Assembly (NCBI RefSeq): GCF_019285775.1 | Contig: NZ_CP079105.1 | Coordinates: 1,364,001 to 1,428,000, forward strand | Reading direction: 5' to 3' | Source of the DNA: Skermania piniformis | GTDB taxonomy: Bacteria; Actinomycetota; Actinomycetes; Mycobacteriales; Mycobacteriaceae | Length of the DNA: 64,000 bases | Shown here: positions 34,698-43,769 of the stretch, piece by piece | How the letters are laid out: every line of letters starts with the position of its first letter | How positions within the stretch are numbered: the stretch's first letter is position 1 | Notes under the pieces: generated by a model | The model's input: only the letters and a program-made list of their open reading frames with translations | Databases searched by the model: none | What the model was told of the DNA's origin: nothing | Position numbers and translations under genes: made by a program

Positions 34698-34703
34698 TAC
34701 ACT
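34698..34703 (+). promoter_or_regulatory. -10 element TACACT for leaderless cobC
   Basis: TACACT ends 8 nt before the GTG at 34712 within the 28-bp ptpA-cobC gap. Confidence 0.45.
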
Positions 34704-34711
34704 CGCGAGCC

Positions 34712-35758
34712 GTGGACGAATCGGATCTCGACCGCCTCCGGTATCACGGCGACCAGGCGACCGGGCCCGACCTGCTCGACTTCGCGGTCAACGTCGCGGC
34801 CGCCGGGCCGCCGCCCTGGCTCCGGGACCGGCTCGCGGCCCGTTTGCACACGCTGGGCGCCTATCCGTCGGCCGCCGAGGACCGGGAAACCCGCGAGGTG
34901 GTCGCTGCACGACACGGCCGACACCCGGACGAGATCCTGCTGTTGGCCGGCGGCGCCGAAGGATTCGCTCTGCTTCCTCGGCTGGCGCCGCGGCTGACGG
35001 CGATGATCCACCCATCGTTCACCGAACCCGAGTTCGCGCTGCGCGAAGCCGGCCTCCCGGTGGCCCGGGTGTTGCTCGAGCCGCCGTATCGGTTGGCCGG
35101 GGCGCGCGTGCCCGATGCCGCGGACCTGGTGGTGCTGGGCAACCCGACGAACCCGACCTCGGTGCTGCACCCGGCTGCGGACGTCCTGGCGCTGCGCCGA
35201 CCCGGCCGGCTCATCCTGGTGGACGAGGCGTTTGCCGACACCGTGCCGGGTGAGCCGGAGTCGGTGGCCGGGCGAAGACTGCCGGACGTGTTGGTGCTGC
35301 GCAGCCTGACCAAGACCTGGTCGTTGGCGGGGCTGCGCTGTGGCTACCTGATCGGGCCGGTCGGGTTGCTCGATCGGTTGCGGGTCGGGCGCGCGCACTG
35401 GCCGCTCGGGTCGTTGCAGTTGGCAGCGATTCGGGCATGTAGCGAGCCGGTAGCGGTCGTCGAGGCGGCCGGATGGGCGGTCACGCTGGCCGCGCATCGT
35501 GCCGCGATGGCAGACCGGCTCGTCGCGGCCGGGGCGGCCGTGCACCTGCCGGCGGCCGCCTCGTTCCTGCTGCTCCACCTGCCCGACGCGGAACGGGTTC
35601 GTGAGCAGTTGCGCACGCAGGGGATTGCGGTCCGACGTGGTGACACGTTCCCCGGGCTCGGCCGGTCCCACCTGCGGGTCGCGGTCCGCCCGCCCGATCA
35701 GGTGGATGCGCTGCTGGCCGCACTGGACCGGATTCGCGCCTACGCTGACCGGTCGTGA
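34712..35758 (+). CDS. cobC: Threonine-phosphate decarboxylase-like PLP aminotransferase (Rv2231c/CobC)
   Basis: The 348-residue fold-type I PLP protein has the PLP-lysine Lys201 in [15 protein letters not shown], the Asp171 pyridine anchor (DEAFAD) and NPTNPTS. It belongs to the group annotated CobC/CobD: L-threonine-O-3-phosphate decarboxylase making aminopropanol phosphate for cobalamin; histidinol-phosphate aminotransferase-like activity is the alternative. The GTG at 34712 follows TACACT by 8 nt. Its stop overlaps the next start as GTGA, so translation is coupled to the Nif3-like gene. The position matches Rv2231c. Confidence 0.88.
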   Translation: MDESDLDRLRYHGDQATGPDLLDFAVNVAAAGPPPWLRDRLAARLHTLGAYPSAAEDRETREVVAARHGRHPDEILLLAGGAEGFALLPRLAPRLTAMIHPSFTEPEFALREAGLPVARVLLEPPYRLAGARVPDAADLVVLGNPTNPTSVLHPAADVLALRRPGRLILVDEAFADTVPGEPESVAGRRLPDVLVLRSLTKTWSLAGLRCGYLIGPVGLLDRLRVGRAHWPLGSLQLAAIRACSEPVAVVEAAGWAVTLAAHRAAMADRLVAAGAAVHLPAAASFLLLHLPDAERVREQLRTQGIAVRRGDTFPGLGRSHLRVAVRPPDQVDALLAALDRIRAYADRS

Positions 35759-36597
35759 CCATCCGACTTGCCGACCTGATCGACGTACTCGACTGCGCTT
35801 ATCCGCCGCACCTGGCCGCGGAGTGGGACGCGGTCGGTTTGGTCTGCGGTGATCCGGATCAGCCGGTGTCGCGGGTGCTGCTCGCCGTCGACCCGACCGC
35901 CGCGGTGGTCGATGAGGCGCTGGCTTGGGGTGCGCACGCACTCGTCGCACACCACCCGTTGCTGCTGCGCGGGGTGACCACCGTCGCCATGCACACGCCG
36001 AAGGGCGCGTTGCTGCACCGGTTGATCCGCGGTGGGTGCGCGCTGTTCACCGCGCACACCAACGCCGACTCGGCCGATCCGGGGGTATCCGACGCGCTGG
36101 CCGACGTGCTCGGCCTCACCGTCGGCGGACCGATCGCGCCCACCGCGCCGGGCGCCGACACCGGAATCGGCCGGATCGGGACGCTGCCGGCACCGGAGTC
36201 GTTGCGCGCGTTCACCGAACGGGTTGTCGCGGCGCTGCCGGCCACCGTGTGGGGGGTGCGTGCCGCGGGCGATCCGGACCTGCCGGTGCGCCGCGTGGCC
36301 GTGTCCGGTGGAGCGGGGGATTCGCTGCTCGGCGCGGTCGGCCGGCTCGGCGTGGATGCGTACCTGACGGCCGACCTGCGGCATCATCCGGCCGACGAGC
36401 ACCTGCGGGCGGGCGGTCCGGCGTTGATCGACGTCGCGCATTGGGCCAGCGAGTTTCCCTGGTGCGCGCAGGCGGCGGGAGTGCTGGAGCAGCGGCTGCC
36501 CGGTCTGGCCGTGCGGGTGTCGGCGATGCGAACCGACCCCTGGTCGCTCGGGAGTACCGTGGAGCCTTACGCCGTTTCCGAGCCAGGAGAGCAGTGA
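35755..36597 (+). CDS. Nif3-like dinuclear metal center protein (DUF34)
   Basis: The 280-residue protein contains the NIF3 metal-binding patterns [12 protein letters not shown] (two His), [11 protein letters not shown] and, near the end, [13 protein letters not shown] with [10 protein letters not shown]. Members resemble GTP cyclohydrolase I-type or metal-insertion proteins, and their role is unsettled. It overlaps cobC upstream (GTGA) and the zinc-ribbon gene downstream (GTGA), so three genes are translationally linked. Orthologous by place to Rv2230c. Confidence 0.92.
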   Translation: MTIRLADLIDVLDCAYPPHLAAEWDAVGLVCGDPDQPVSRVLLAVDPTAAVVDEALAWGAHALVAHHPLLLRGVTTVAMHTPKGALLHRLIRGGCALFTAHTNADSADPGVSDALADVLGLTVGGPIAPTAPGADTGIGRIGTLPAPESLRAFTERVVAALPATVWGVRAAGDPDLPVRRVAVSGGAGDSLLGAVGRLGVDAYLTADLRHHPADEHLRAGGPALIDVAHWASEFPWCAQAAGVLEQRLPGLAVRVSAMRTDPWSLGSTVEPYAVSEPGEQ

Positions 36598-37331
36598 ACG
36601 TCGAACCCCAGATTCAGCTTCGGTTACTCGAGCTGGCCGCGCTGGACACCGAATCGGCCCAGATATCGCATCGCCGCCGGGTGTTGCCGGAGCAGCAAGA
36701 GGTGACCCGGCTGGAGGGTGAGCGGAACAGATACCGCGACGCCGCCGCCACCGTCGAGATCGCAATCGAGGACCTCGACCGGGACATCCGAAAGCTGGAG
36801 GACGAGGTCGATTCGGTCCGGCAACGCGAGGAGCGCGACCGGGCGATGTTGCAGGCGGGGACGGTGGCCGCGAAACAGTTGACCGACCTGCAGCACGAGC
36901 TGGGTGCACTGGAGCGACGGCAATCGACGCTGGAAGACGACCTCCTGGACGTCATGGAACGGCGCGAGGCGGCCGACGCCGATCATCAGCACGCCGGGGC
37001 GCAGCTGAGCCGGGCCGAGGCCGACCTGACCGACGCCACCCGGCTGCGCGACGAGGCGGTGGCCGACCTCGATGTGGCGGAGAACCGTTGTCGCACCGGC
37101 CGAGACGAGATAGTGACGATTTTTCCGACAGAGCTGTTGGATCGCTACGAACGGCAACGTGAGCGGCACGGTATCGGAGCCGCGTTGTTACGTGCCCGCC
37201 GGTGCGGGGCGTGTCGGATCGAGCTGGATCGCGGCGAGCTGGCGCGGATCGCCAAGACCGCGCCGGACGTGGTGGTGACCTGCCCCGAGTGCGGCGCGAT
37301 CATGGTCCGCACCGCCGAATCCGGCCTGTGA
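36594..37331 (+). CDS. Coiled-coil protein with C-terminal C4 zinc ribbon (CT398/Rv2229c-like)
   Basis: The 245-residue protein has a long antiparallel coiled coil (about 10-170, rich in Glu/Arg/Leu) and a C4 zinc ribbon with cysteines 204, 207, 230 and 233 ([20 protein letters not shown]). It belongs to the C4-type zinc ribbon/DUF164 family; mycobacterial Rv2229c is its positional equivalent. A nucleic-acid or RNA-polymerase/flagellar-type adaptor role has been proposed for relatives. The GTG at 36594 follows AGGAGA and overlaps the Nif3-like stop; its own stop overlaps the RNase H start. Confidence 0.9.
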   Translation: MNVEPQIQLRLLELAALDTESAQISHRRRVLPEQQEVTRLEGERNRYRDAAATVEIAIEDLDRDIRKLEDEVDSVRQREERDRAMLQAGTVAAKQLTDLQHELGALERRQSTLEDDLLDVMERREAADADHQHAGAQLSRAEADLTDATRLRDEAVADLDVAENRCRTGRDEIVTIFPTELLDRYERQRERHGIGAALLRARRCGACRIELDRGELARIAKTAPDVVVTCPECGAIMVRTAESGL

Positions 37332-38431
37332 AGGTCATCGTCGAGGCCGACGGCGGGTCACGGGGAAACCCGGGCACGGCCGGCTACGGCGCGGTGGTGT
37401 TCGCCGCCGACCATGCCACCGTGCTGGCCGAGCGGTTCGCCGGTATCGGCGTCGCGACGAACAACGTGGCCGAATATCGCGGGCTGATCGCCGGATTGAC
37501 GGCCGCTGCGGACGTAGGTGGCACCGAGGTGCAGGTCCGGATGGACTCCAAGCTGGTCGTCGAGCAGATGTCCGGACGCTGGAAGGTGAAGCATCCGGAC
37601 ATGATTCCGCTGCATGGGCAAGCGGCTGAGCTGGCCCGCGGGTTCGACCGGGTGCGGTACGAGTGGATTCCCCGGGCGCGCAACGCTCATGCCGATCGGC
37701 TGGCCAACGCCGCGATGGACGGCACCGAGCAGCCGGCCGTGGAAGCGGCGGGCGCCGGCCCGGCCGCCGTCGCCCAGCCGGCCGCGCCGCCGCCGCCCGG
37801 CTGGACCGGGGCACGCGGGCCGGCGACCCGACTGCTGTTGTTGCGGCACGGGCAAACTCCACTGTCGATCGAGCGGCGCTACTCCGGCCGGGGCAACCCG
37901 GAGCTGACCGAACTGGGCCGGGAACAGGCCGGTCGCGCAGCGCAACGGCTGGCCGGCAAGGGCGGGATTGCCGCAATCGTGTCGTCGCCGCTGGGCCGGG
38001 CTCAGGCCACCGCCACCGCCGCCGGTGCGGCGCTGGGCCTGCCGGTGACGGTGCTCGACGACCTGACCGAGACCGACTTCGGTGAGTGGGAGGGGTTGAC
38101 GTTCACCGAAGCGGCGCAGCGTGATCCGGATCTGCACCGGCGTTGGCTGGCCGATTCGGCGGTGCCGGCGCCGGGCGGCGAAAGCTTCGCCCAGGTGCGG
38201 CAACGGGTCTCCGCCGTCCGGGACGACCTGCTAGCCGCCTACCCGGGGCAGAACGTGCTGGTGGTCAGCCACGTGACCCCGATCAAGACGCTGCTGCAGC
38301 TGGCGCTGGACGTCGGCCCGACGCTGCTGTACCGGTTGCATCTGGACCTTGCGTCGTTGTCGATCGCCGAGTTCTATCCCGACGGCGGGACGTCGGTGCG
38401 GTTGGTCAACGACACCGGCCACCTGGACTGA
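37328..38431 (+). CDS. Bifunctional RNase HI / acid (alpha-ribazole) phosphatase
   Basis: This 367-residue fusion joins an N-terminal RNase H domain (1-135; catalytic Asp8 in EADGGSRGNPG, Glu49, Asp73 in VRMDSKL, Asp123 in AHADRLAN) by a Pro/Ala linker (about 136-165) to a histidine phosphatase domain (LRHGQTPLS, His174; VVSHVTPIK). The mycobacterial equivalent Rv2228c degrades RNA in RNA:DNA hybrids and has CobC-like alpha-ribazole phosphatase activity, tying it to cobalamin synthesis. The GTG at 37328 overlaps the zinc-ribbon stop (GTGA), making it the last gene of the four-gene coupled operon. Confidence 0.94.
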   Translation: MKVIVEADGGSRGNPGTAGYGAVVFAADHATVLAERFAGIGVATNNVAEYRGLIAGLTAAADVGGTEVQVRMDSKLVVEQMSGRWKVKHPDMIPLHGQAAELARGFDRVRYEWIPRARNAHADRLANAAMDGTEQPAVEAAGAGPAAVAQPAAPPPPGWTGARGPATRLLLLRHGQTPLSIERRYSGRGNPELTELGREQAGRAAQRLAGKGGIAAIVSSPLGRAQATATAAGAALGLPVTVLDDLTETDFGEWEGLTFTEAAQRDPDLHRRWLADSAVPAPGGESFAQVRQRVSAVRDDLLAAYPGQNVLVVSHVTPIKTLLQLALDVGPTLLYRLHLDLASLSIAEFYPDGGTSVRLVNDTGHLD

Positions 38432-38465
38432 TCGGCGCCGTCTCTCGTCGCGCCCAGGATCTCTT

Positions 38466-39005
38466 TCAGGCCAGTATCTTTCGCAGCGTGCGCAGGTTGC
38501 GGTTGGTCACCGTCGATTTGTACTTCCGGTTGGCCGACGCTTTGCCGAAGGCACTGGTCAGGGTCCGGCCGCGGAGCACTTCCCAGTACAGGACATCGTC
38601 ACCCAGGCGGATCTGCTCCACCGCCGGGTCCAGCTCGGGCGCTGCCTCGGCCAACTCGGCCAGGCTCGCGGGGTCGGCGGCGAGCAGCACGTACGGCTGC
38701 CGCTCGTCCCGCTCGGGGAACGGGTAGCCGTCCACGATCGCCCGCACCTGGTCCAGGTCGCGCAGCACGATCCACGCCGGGTAGCCGAACGTGTCCCGCA
38801 GCGCCTCCTCGATCCGCGCCTTGAGCTCGGTCCGATCGATGTCGCTGCTGGCGAACACGGCATTTCCGGAGGCGAGTACGGTGCGCACGTCGGCCAGTCC
38901 GGCGGCGGTGAGGGTGTCGCGCAGGTCGGCCATCTTGATCGTGATGCCGCCGACGTTCACCCCGCGCAGGAACGCGACGTAGCGGCCGGTGGATCGAGCG
39001 CTCAC
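38466..39005 (-). CDS. DUF1697 family protein
   Basis: The 179-residue protein shows the DUF1697 pattern: YVAFLRGVNVGGITIKMADL near the N-terminus, VRTVLASGNAVFASS, and C-terminal FGKASANRKYKSTVTNRNLR. The function is unknown; a nucleotide- or DNA-related role has been suggested without proof. The GTG at 39005 overlaps the TGA of the upstream hydrolase gene (GTGA), so translation is coupled. Confidence 0.9.
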   Translation of the reverse strand: MSARSTGRYVAFLRGVNVGGITIKMADLRDTLTAAGLADVRTVLASGNAVFASSDIDRTELKARIEEALRDTFGYPAWIVLRDLDQVRAIVDGYPFPERDERQPYVLLAADPASLAELAEAAPELDPAVEQIRLGDDVLYWEVLRGRTLTSAFGKASANRKYKSTVTNRNLRTLRKILA

Positions 39006-39889
39006 GGACGCAGCACCGAGACCAGGAATTCCAGCTGATCGGCGACCGCCGTCTCGAACGTCTCCCCGTAGTAGATGTCGAAGTGGCCCACGGGATATTG
39101 CCGGACGGTGGCGTTTCGGGTGTGCGCGGCGGCGGCGCGGGCGGGTCCGGCCGGGTGCACCGTGTCGTGTTCGCAGATCGCGTAGAACACCGGCATCTTC
39201 AGCTGCCGGACTTTCCGCGCCGGCGCGTCGAACAGCAGACCGAAGCCCGACCGGGCGGATACGACGGTGTCGAACAGCATGCTCGCGGTGGCCATTCGCT
39301 GGTATCCGGCCGGCGCGTCGGCCGCGCTGACCATCGCACACTTGCCGCGTTCGCCGGCCAGTGCGACGCCGATCGGCTTGCGCCGCATCGGCGCCAGCAG
39401 GGCGTCCAGGGAGGCGACCATGCCCACTTTCAGGACGCTGCTCGGTCCTTTGGCCAGCGCGGCACGCAGTCCACTGGTGAACGGGCACTGCACCACCACG
39501 GCCGCGAGGTAGGGGTCGTCGGCAGCGACGGCGAGCGCGTGACCACCGCCCAACGCGGTGCCCCACAATGCGATTCGGGTGGAATCCACCCCGGGCAGGG
39601 TGCGCGCGTAGCGGACCGCGGCGGCCCAGTCGGCGCGCTGTTTGCCGAGATCCACCAGCTGACGCGGCTGACCGTCGCTGGCGCCGAAATGTCGATAGTC
39701 GAAGGCGAGTACGTGCATTCCGGCGGCGGCGAACCGCTGTGCGTAGGCATCCAGCTGCATCTCCCGGTTGCCGCCCAGACCGTGCCCCATCACGATCAGT
39801 GGGCGCGGCCGAGTGGAGTCGTCCGACCGGTACAACCAGGCGGCGCAGAGCTCGCCCTCCGATGTGAACGACACGTCCCCGCGATCCAT
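39002..39889 (-). CDS. Alpha/beta-hydrolase-fold protein lacking the usual nucleophile serine
   Basis: The 295-residue alpha/beta hydrolase has the oxyanion segment MGHGLGGNRE, the FDYRHFGASDG strand, a C-terminal acidic loop ICEHDTVHPA and the GHFD histidine. At the nucleophile elbow it reads WGTALGGG, with Ala112 where family members have Ser (GxSxG). The codon is GCG. Unless another residue substitutes, it should not work as a serine hydrolase. The ATG at 39889 has TAAGG upstream. DUF1697 is coupled downstream; rnpB lies divergently upstream. The role may be structural, binding or altered chemistry. Confidence 0.85.
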   Translation of the reverse strand: MDRGDVSFTSEGELCAAWLYRSDDSTRPRPLIVMGHGLGGNREMQLDAYAQRFAAAGMHVLAFDYRHFGASDGQPRQLVDLGKQRADWAAAVRYARTLPGVDSTRIALWGTALGGGHALAVAADDPYLAAVVVQCPFTSGLRAALAKGPSSVLKVGMVASLDALLAPMRRKPIGVALAGERGKCAMVSAADAPAGYQRMATASMLFDTVVSARSGFGLLFDAPARKVRQLKMPVFYAICEHDTVHPAGPARAAAAHTRNATVRQYPVGHFDIYYGETFETAVADQLEFLVSVLRP

Positions 39890-39943
39890 GGCTCGCACCT
39901 TAGCCGGTCGCTACTGGTGGGTCGGAGTGATGCGAATACCCGC

Positions 39944-39949
39944 TATGCT
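39944..39949 (+). promoter_or_regulatory. -10 element TATGCT for RNase P RNA
   Basis: TATGCT ends 7 nt before the predicted 5' end of rnpB; the -35 region is weak. Confidence 0.5.
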
Positions 39950-39956
39950 TTTCGAT

Positions 39957-40385
<429 letters not shown>

Positions 40386-40404
40386 CCGGCCGATTCCGGC
40401 AGGC

Positions 40405-40806
40405 TCAGCAGATGACCTTGATCGATGAGTAGATCACCCCGATCTGATCCTCGGTCGGCGCGACCGCGCCGTTGCGCAGTCGCTCGGTGAGGCCCCGGCG
40501 GATGTCGGCCTCACTCGCGCCGGTCTTGATGTCGGTGCAGGTGCCCGCGTACACCGACCGGAGTTCGGCGTCGGAGCGGCCGGCGGCCAGATCGGCGAAG
40601 CCGGCGCGGAAGGCGACGGCGAATCCGGCGGCTCGGACGTCGGCGTCGGTGGCGTCGTCCGGCAGCGCGGAGGCCGCCGCCGAAATCGACGCATTCAGAT
40701 CACCCGAGGACGGGCCGCCTGCAGTGTCCGGTGATGCGTCGTCGGAGCTGCCGCAACCGGCCAGCAGCAGAGCCGCGGCGACCATCGCAACGGTGGTGTA
40801 TCGCAT
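40405..40806 (-). CDS. Small secreted lipoprotein
   Basis: The 133-residue protein starts MRYTTVAMVAAALLLAGCGS: a short signal peptide with lipobox LAGC (Cys18). A Ser/Asp-rich linker follows, then a mostly helical domain with two further cysteines (TCTDI and the C-terminal KVIC) that may pair. There is no recognised family. The ATG at 40806 has GGAGG 5 nt upstream, so the longer frame is not used. It is convergent with rnpB. Confidence 0.78.
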   Translation of the reverse strand: MRYTTVAMVAAALLLAGCGSSDDASPDTAGGPSSGDLNASISAAASALPDDATDADVRAAGFAVAFRAGFADLAAGRSDAELRSVYAGTCTDIKTGASEADIRRGLTERLRNGAVAPTEDQIGVIYSSIKVIC

Positions 40807-41129
40807 GGTTCCTCCAGCGTCGGGTCCCGCCCGTGGCCCGCCCCGACGGGTTCGGTAGCCTGCTCCTGCCCAGGTAGGGCACCGGCTGTTCGCCGAGGAT
40901 AGTCGACCTTCCGATGCCTGCTCAGCAGCTGCCTGGGTCCTTCGTGTGCAAGATCGGTCTCCGGGTCCGCCGGCCCGACGGGGTGTCGGTGGTCCTGCCC
41001 GCGAACTGTGGGCCACAGGTCGGTGACACGCCGCAAACCTGGGGTAGACCGCGTATGCCCGGCGACATACTGTGTGGGGGCATCACCGCTGGTGCAGTCG
41101 GCTCGATTCAAGAAACTGGGGATCCAACC
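40807..41129. other. Promoter region between divergent secreted-protein genes
   Basis: These 323 bp contain no convincing gene. They should hold the promoters of the lipoprotein (minus) and the secreted protein (plus). I see no clear operator or riboswitch. Confidence 0.4.
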
Positions 41130-41465
41130 ATGCGTTTCATTCGTTCAATTGTCGTCGGCACACTGGTTGCCGGCGTCGCGTCGGCGCTCGCGTTGTTCGG
41201 CGCCGGCACCGCCTCGGCGGTCGAGGTGACGCCGTTGCCGGGTGGGGTCCGAGTGGACCTCGATCACGCCGAATCGGCGTGGGTTTATCAGAATGGGATC
41301 GGGTTCAACATGGCGAAGATCCCGCATCCTTCGGCGCGCTCGTTCGGCTCGACGCTGAGCAGCGCGACCGGTATCTCGAGCGGTTATCCGGACGGCCGGG
41401 TGTCGTTCACCGTCTACGGTCCGATCGACGCCCCGCACGGCGGCATGGTGGTGTTCAAGGACTGA
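41130..41465 (+). CDS. Small secreted hypothetical protein
   Basis: The 111-residue protein has a classic Sec signal: MRFIRS, a hydrophobic core (VVGTLVAGVASALALFGAG), and an AxA cleavage site TASA-VEV near residue 30. The mature roughly 80 residues have no cysteine and look beta-rich (VRVDLDHAESAWVYQNGIGF; GRVSFTVYGPIDAPHGGMVV). I recognise no family. The RNB nuclease gene starts 4 bp downstream on the same strand and may be cotranscribed, an odd pairing. Confidence 0.75.
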   Translation: MRFIRSIVVGTLVAGVASALALFGAGTASAVEVTPLPGGVRVDLDHAESAWVYQNGIGFNMAKIPHPSARSFGSTLSSATGISSGYPDGRVSFTVYGPIDAPHGGMVVFKD

Positions 41466-41469
41466 CTCG

Positions 41470-42924
41470 ATGAGCGTGCGCCGACTTGCCGCCGCTGAGC
41501 TCGAATTCGGTTCTATCCGAACCGAATTCGGGCTCGTCTCGGATTTCCCGGACGCGGCTCTGGCAGAAGCGGAACACGCCGTCGATGCCTTCTCCGCGGT
41601 CCGTGAGGATCGAGTCGACCTCCCATTCGTCACCATCGACCCGCCGGGGTCGATGGATCTGGATCAAGCACTACATCTTCAACGCACCGCCTCGGGATTC
41701 GTGGTCCACTATGCGATCGCAGATCTCGGGGCGGTTGTCGTTCCGGGCGGCGCGCTCGACACCGAGGTGCGGCGGCGGGGCCAGACCTACTATCTCCCGG
41801 ACGGATCGATCCCCCTGCACCCGCCGGTGCTGTCCGCCGGGAACGCCAGTCTGTTGCCCGAGCAGGACCGTCCGGTGGCCTTGTGGACCATCGAGTGCGA
41901 CGAGCGCGCGCAGCCGCAGACGTGGTCGGTGCGCCGGGCCCGAGTCCGCTCGGTGGCCCGGCTGGACTATGCCGGGGTGCAAGCCGACGCCGACGCCGGT
42001 CGGCTGCACCCGTCGATCGCCGCGTTGCCCGAGTTCGGCGCGCTGCGACTCGCTGCCGCGGCCCACCGTGGTGCCATCGAGCTGAACCTGCCCGAACAGG
42101 TGGTCATCCGCGACGGTGACGCGGGCTGGCGGCTGGAGTTGGAGCCGCGCACCGCGGCCGACGAATGGAATGCGCAGGTCTCCCTGCTCACTGGGATGTG
42201 TGCTGCCGCGCTGATGGTTTCGGCCGAACTCGGGCTGCTCCGGACGATGCCGCCGCCCGATGCCGCCGCGCTCGCCGGAATCCGGCGCGCGGCGAAGGCA
42301 CTCGGCCTGGACTGGCCGGCCGACGTGCCGGTCGGGCGGCTGCTGGCGGCGCTGCCGACCGGCGCGCCGACCACCTTGGCGGTGATGTCCGAGGCGACCG
42401 GGCTGCTCCGCGGCGCCGGCTACACCGTACTGGACGGAAGCCTGCCCGAGCAGGTATCACAGAGCGCGATCGGTGCCCCGTACACCCACGTCACGGCCCC
42501 GCTGCGGCGGCTCACCGACCGGTTCACCACCGAGATCTGCCTCGCGCTGAGCGCCGCCACCCCGGTGCCGGACTGGGTCCGAGCGGGTCTGTCGGAGGTC
42601 GCCGAGGTGATGCGGTACACCGACGCGCTGGCCGGCAAGGTCGAGCGCGCCTGCGTGGATCGCGCCGAAGCGACCGTGCTCGCGGACCGGGTCGGCAGCG
42701 ATTTCCCGGCGGTGGTGCTACGCGGTAAGGACGGTCGGCGCGACGCCGAGGTGTTCGTCGCCGATCCACCGGTGGTGGCCCGGTGCGACGGTGATCCGCC
42801 GGACGGGGCACAGCTCACCGTCCGCCTGCAGACCGCCGATATCGACACGCGCACCGTGCGATTCGCTTATCGGCCGGCCGACAGCGCGGTCCCGGCCGAG
42901 ATCAACGACTCCACCGCAGGGTGA
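41470..42924 (+). CDS. RNB-domain ribonuclease (RNase II/R family)
   Basis: The 484-residue 3'-5' exoribonuclease has an intact RNB centre: TIDPPGSMDLDQALHL (Asp57, Asp63, Asp65), HYAIADLGAVV, and later PYTHVTAPLRRLTDRF. It is much shorter than E. coli RNase R or II because the N-terminal cold-shock domains and the C-terminal S1 domain are reduced or absent, like the compact DrII-type enzymes. The ATG at 41470 lies 4 bp after the secreted-protein stop. The 3' end overlaps the convergent CHAD gene by 58 bp. Confidence 0.9.
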   Translation: MSVRRLAAAELEFGSIRTEFGLVSDFPDAALAEAEHAVDAFSAVREDRVDLPFVTIDPPGSMDLDQALHLQRTASGFVVHYAIADLGAVVVPGGALDTEVRRRGQTYYLPDGSIPLHPPVLSAGNASLLPEQDRPVALWTIECDERAQPQTWSVRRARVRSVARLDYAGVQADADAGRLHPSIAALPEFGALRLAAAAHRGAIELNLPEQVVIRDGDAGWRLELEPRTAADEWNAQVSLLTGMCAAALMVSAELGLLRTMPPPDAAALAGIRRAAKALGLDWPADVPVGRLLAALPTGAPTTLAVMSEATGLLRGAGYTVLDGSLPEQVSQSAIGAPYTHVTAPLRRLTDRFTTEICLALSAATPVPDWVRAGLSEVAEVMRYTDALAGKVERACVDRAEATVLADRVGSDFPAVVLRGKDGRRDAEVFVADPPVVARCDGDPPDGAQLTVRLQTADIDTRTVRFAYRPADSAVPAEINDSTAG

Positions 42925-43769
42925 TAGTGGGTCAGCGCGGCGCGCGCGGCCTGCTCCTCCACGGCGTAGAGCAGCCCGTAGCCGAAGGTGTCCTCGTCGG
43001 CGGTGCGGGCCGTGGCCGCCGTGGCCAGCAATGCCGTTTGCGACTCGACCGCGTCCCGGTGGTCGCCGAGCGTGGATTGCAGCCGCTTGGCCGTGCCGAC
43101 CAGTCGGGTGGCAGGTTCGCCGAGCGCGCCCTGGGTAGGCTCCGCAGCGTAGCGCAGCCGCTTTGCCGCTTTCCGGACGTCGTGTAGCGCCTCCACCTGC
43201 TCGGCCGGTCCGGCCTCGGACTCGATCTGGACCAGCCGCCGCAGCCGGCGATACTCCCGGGACAGCGTGTCGGCGCAGAACCGCTGTGGGGTGGCGGCAC
43301 TCCGCCCGGTGAGCGGCGGATCGGCTACCAGGGTTGTCAGCGCGGTGATCAAATCGGCGTATCGGCGGCTGTCCAACGCCGCGAGGACCGCGACGTGAGC
43401 GGTCGCGTAGCGGGCGCGGTTGGTCCCGACCAGCCGGTCCGGTAGCGGTCCCGGGATCAACCCGGGCGGCTGTTCGGCGAGCAAGCCGGCGAACCGTTCG
43501 GCGCGCACCTCCGCGTCCCGCGCGACACCCAGCACACCACCGAGCCAGCTGAGCTCGACCCGCAACGGGGCGGTCCGGGCTTGGTCCAGCGCGCGCCGGT
43601 AGGAGCGCAACACGCTGCGCAGCCGTCGGGTGGCCACCCGCATCTGGTGCACCGAGTCGTAGGTGTCGGCGCGCACGTCGGGTTCGGCTGCGGTGAGCCG
43701 GCCGACGTCGGCGGCGAGTGCGGTCAGCAGTGGCTCCGTGGCGACCCTGGCCGTTACCCGGGCGCTCAT
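42867..43769 (-). CDS. CHAD domain protein
   Basis: The 300-residue all-helical protein is rich in conserved His, Arg and Lys, with the CHAD motifs VHQMRVATRRLRSVLRSY and LHDVRKAAKRLRYAAE. CHAD domains bind inorganic polyphosphate. In mycobacteria (Rv2226) CHAD is fused to a CYTH triphosphatase domain; here the CYTH part is missing and CHAD stands alone. The ATG at 43769 overlaps the pip stop as ATGA. It is the last gene of a lipoprotein-pip-CHAD operon. Confidence 0.88.
   Translation of the reverse strand: MSARVTARVATEPLLTALAADVGRLTAAEPDVRADTYDSVHQMRVATRRLRSVLRSYRRALDQARTAPLRVELSWLGGVLGVARDAEVRAERFAGLLAEQPPGLIPGPLPDRLVGTNRARYATAHVAVLAALDSRRYADLITALTTLVADPPLTGRSAATPQRFCADTLSREYRRLRRLVQIESEAGPAEQVEALHDVRKAAKRLRYAAEPTQGALGEPATRLVGTAKRLQSTLGDHRDAVESQTALLATAATARTADEDTFGYGLLYAVEEQAARAALTHYHPAVESLISAGTALSAGR

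Noticed and set aside
35925-37331. 468-residue protein starting inside the Nif3-like gene
   Set aside because: The first 223 codons are a shadow of the Nif3-like gene; only the part from GTG 36594 is the zinc-ribbon protein.
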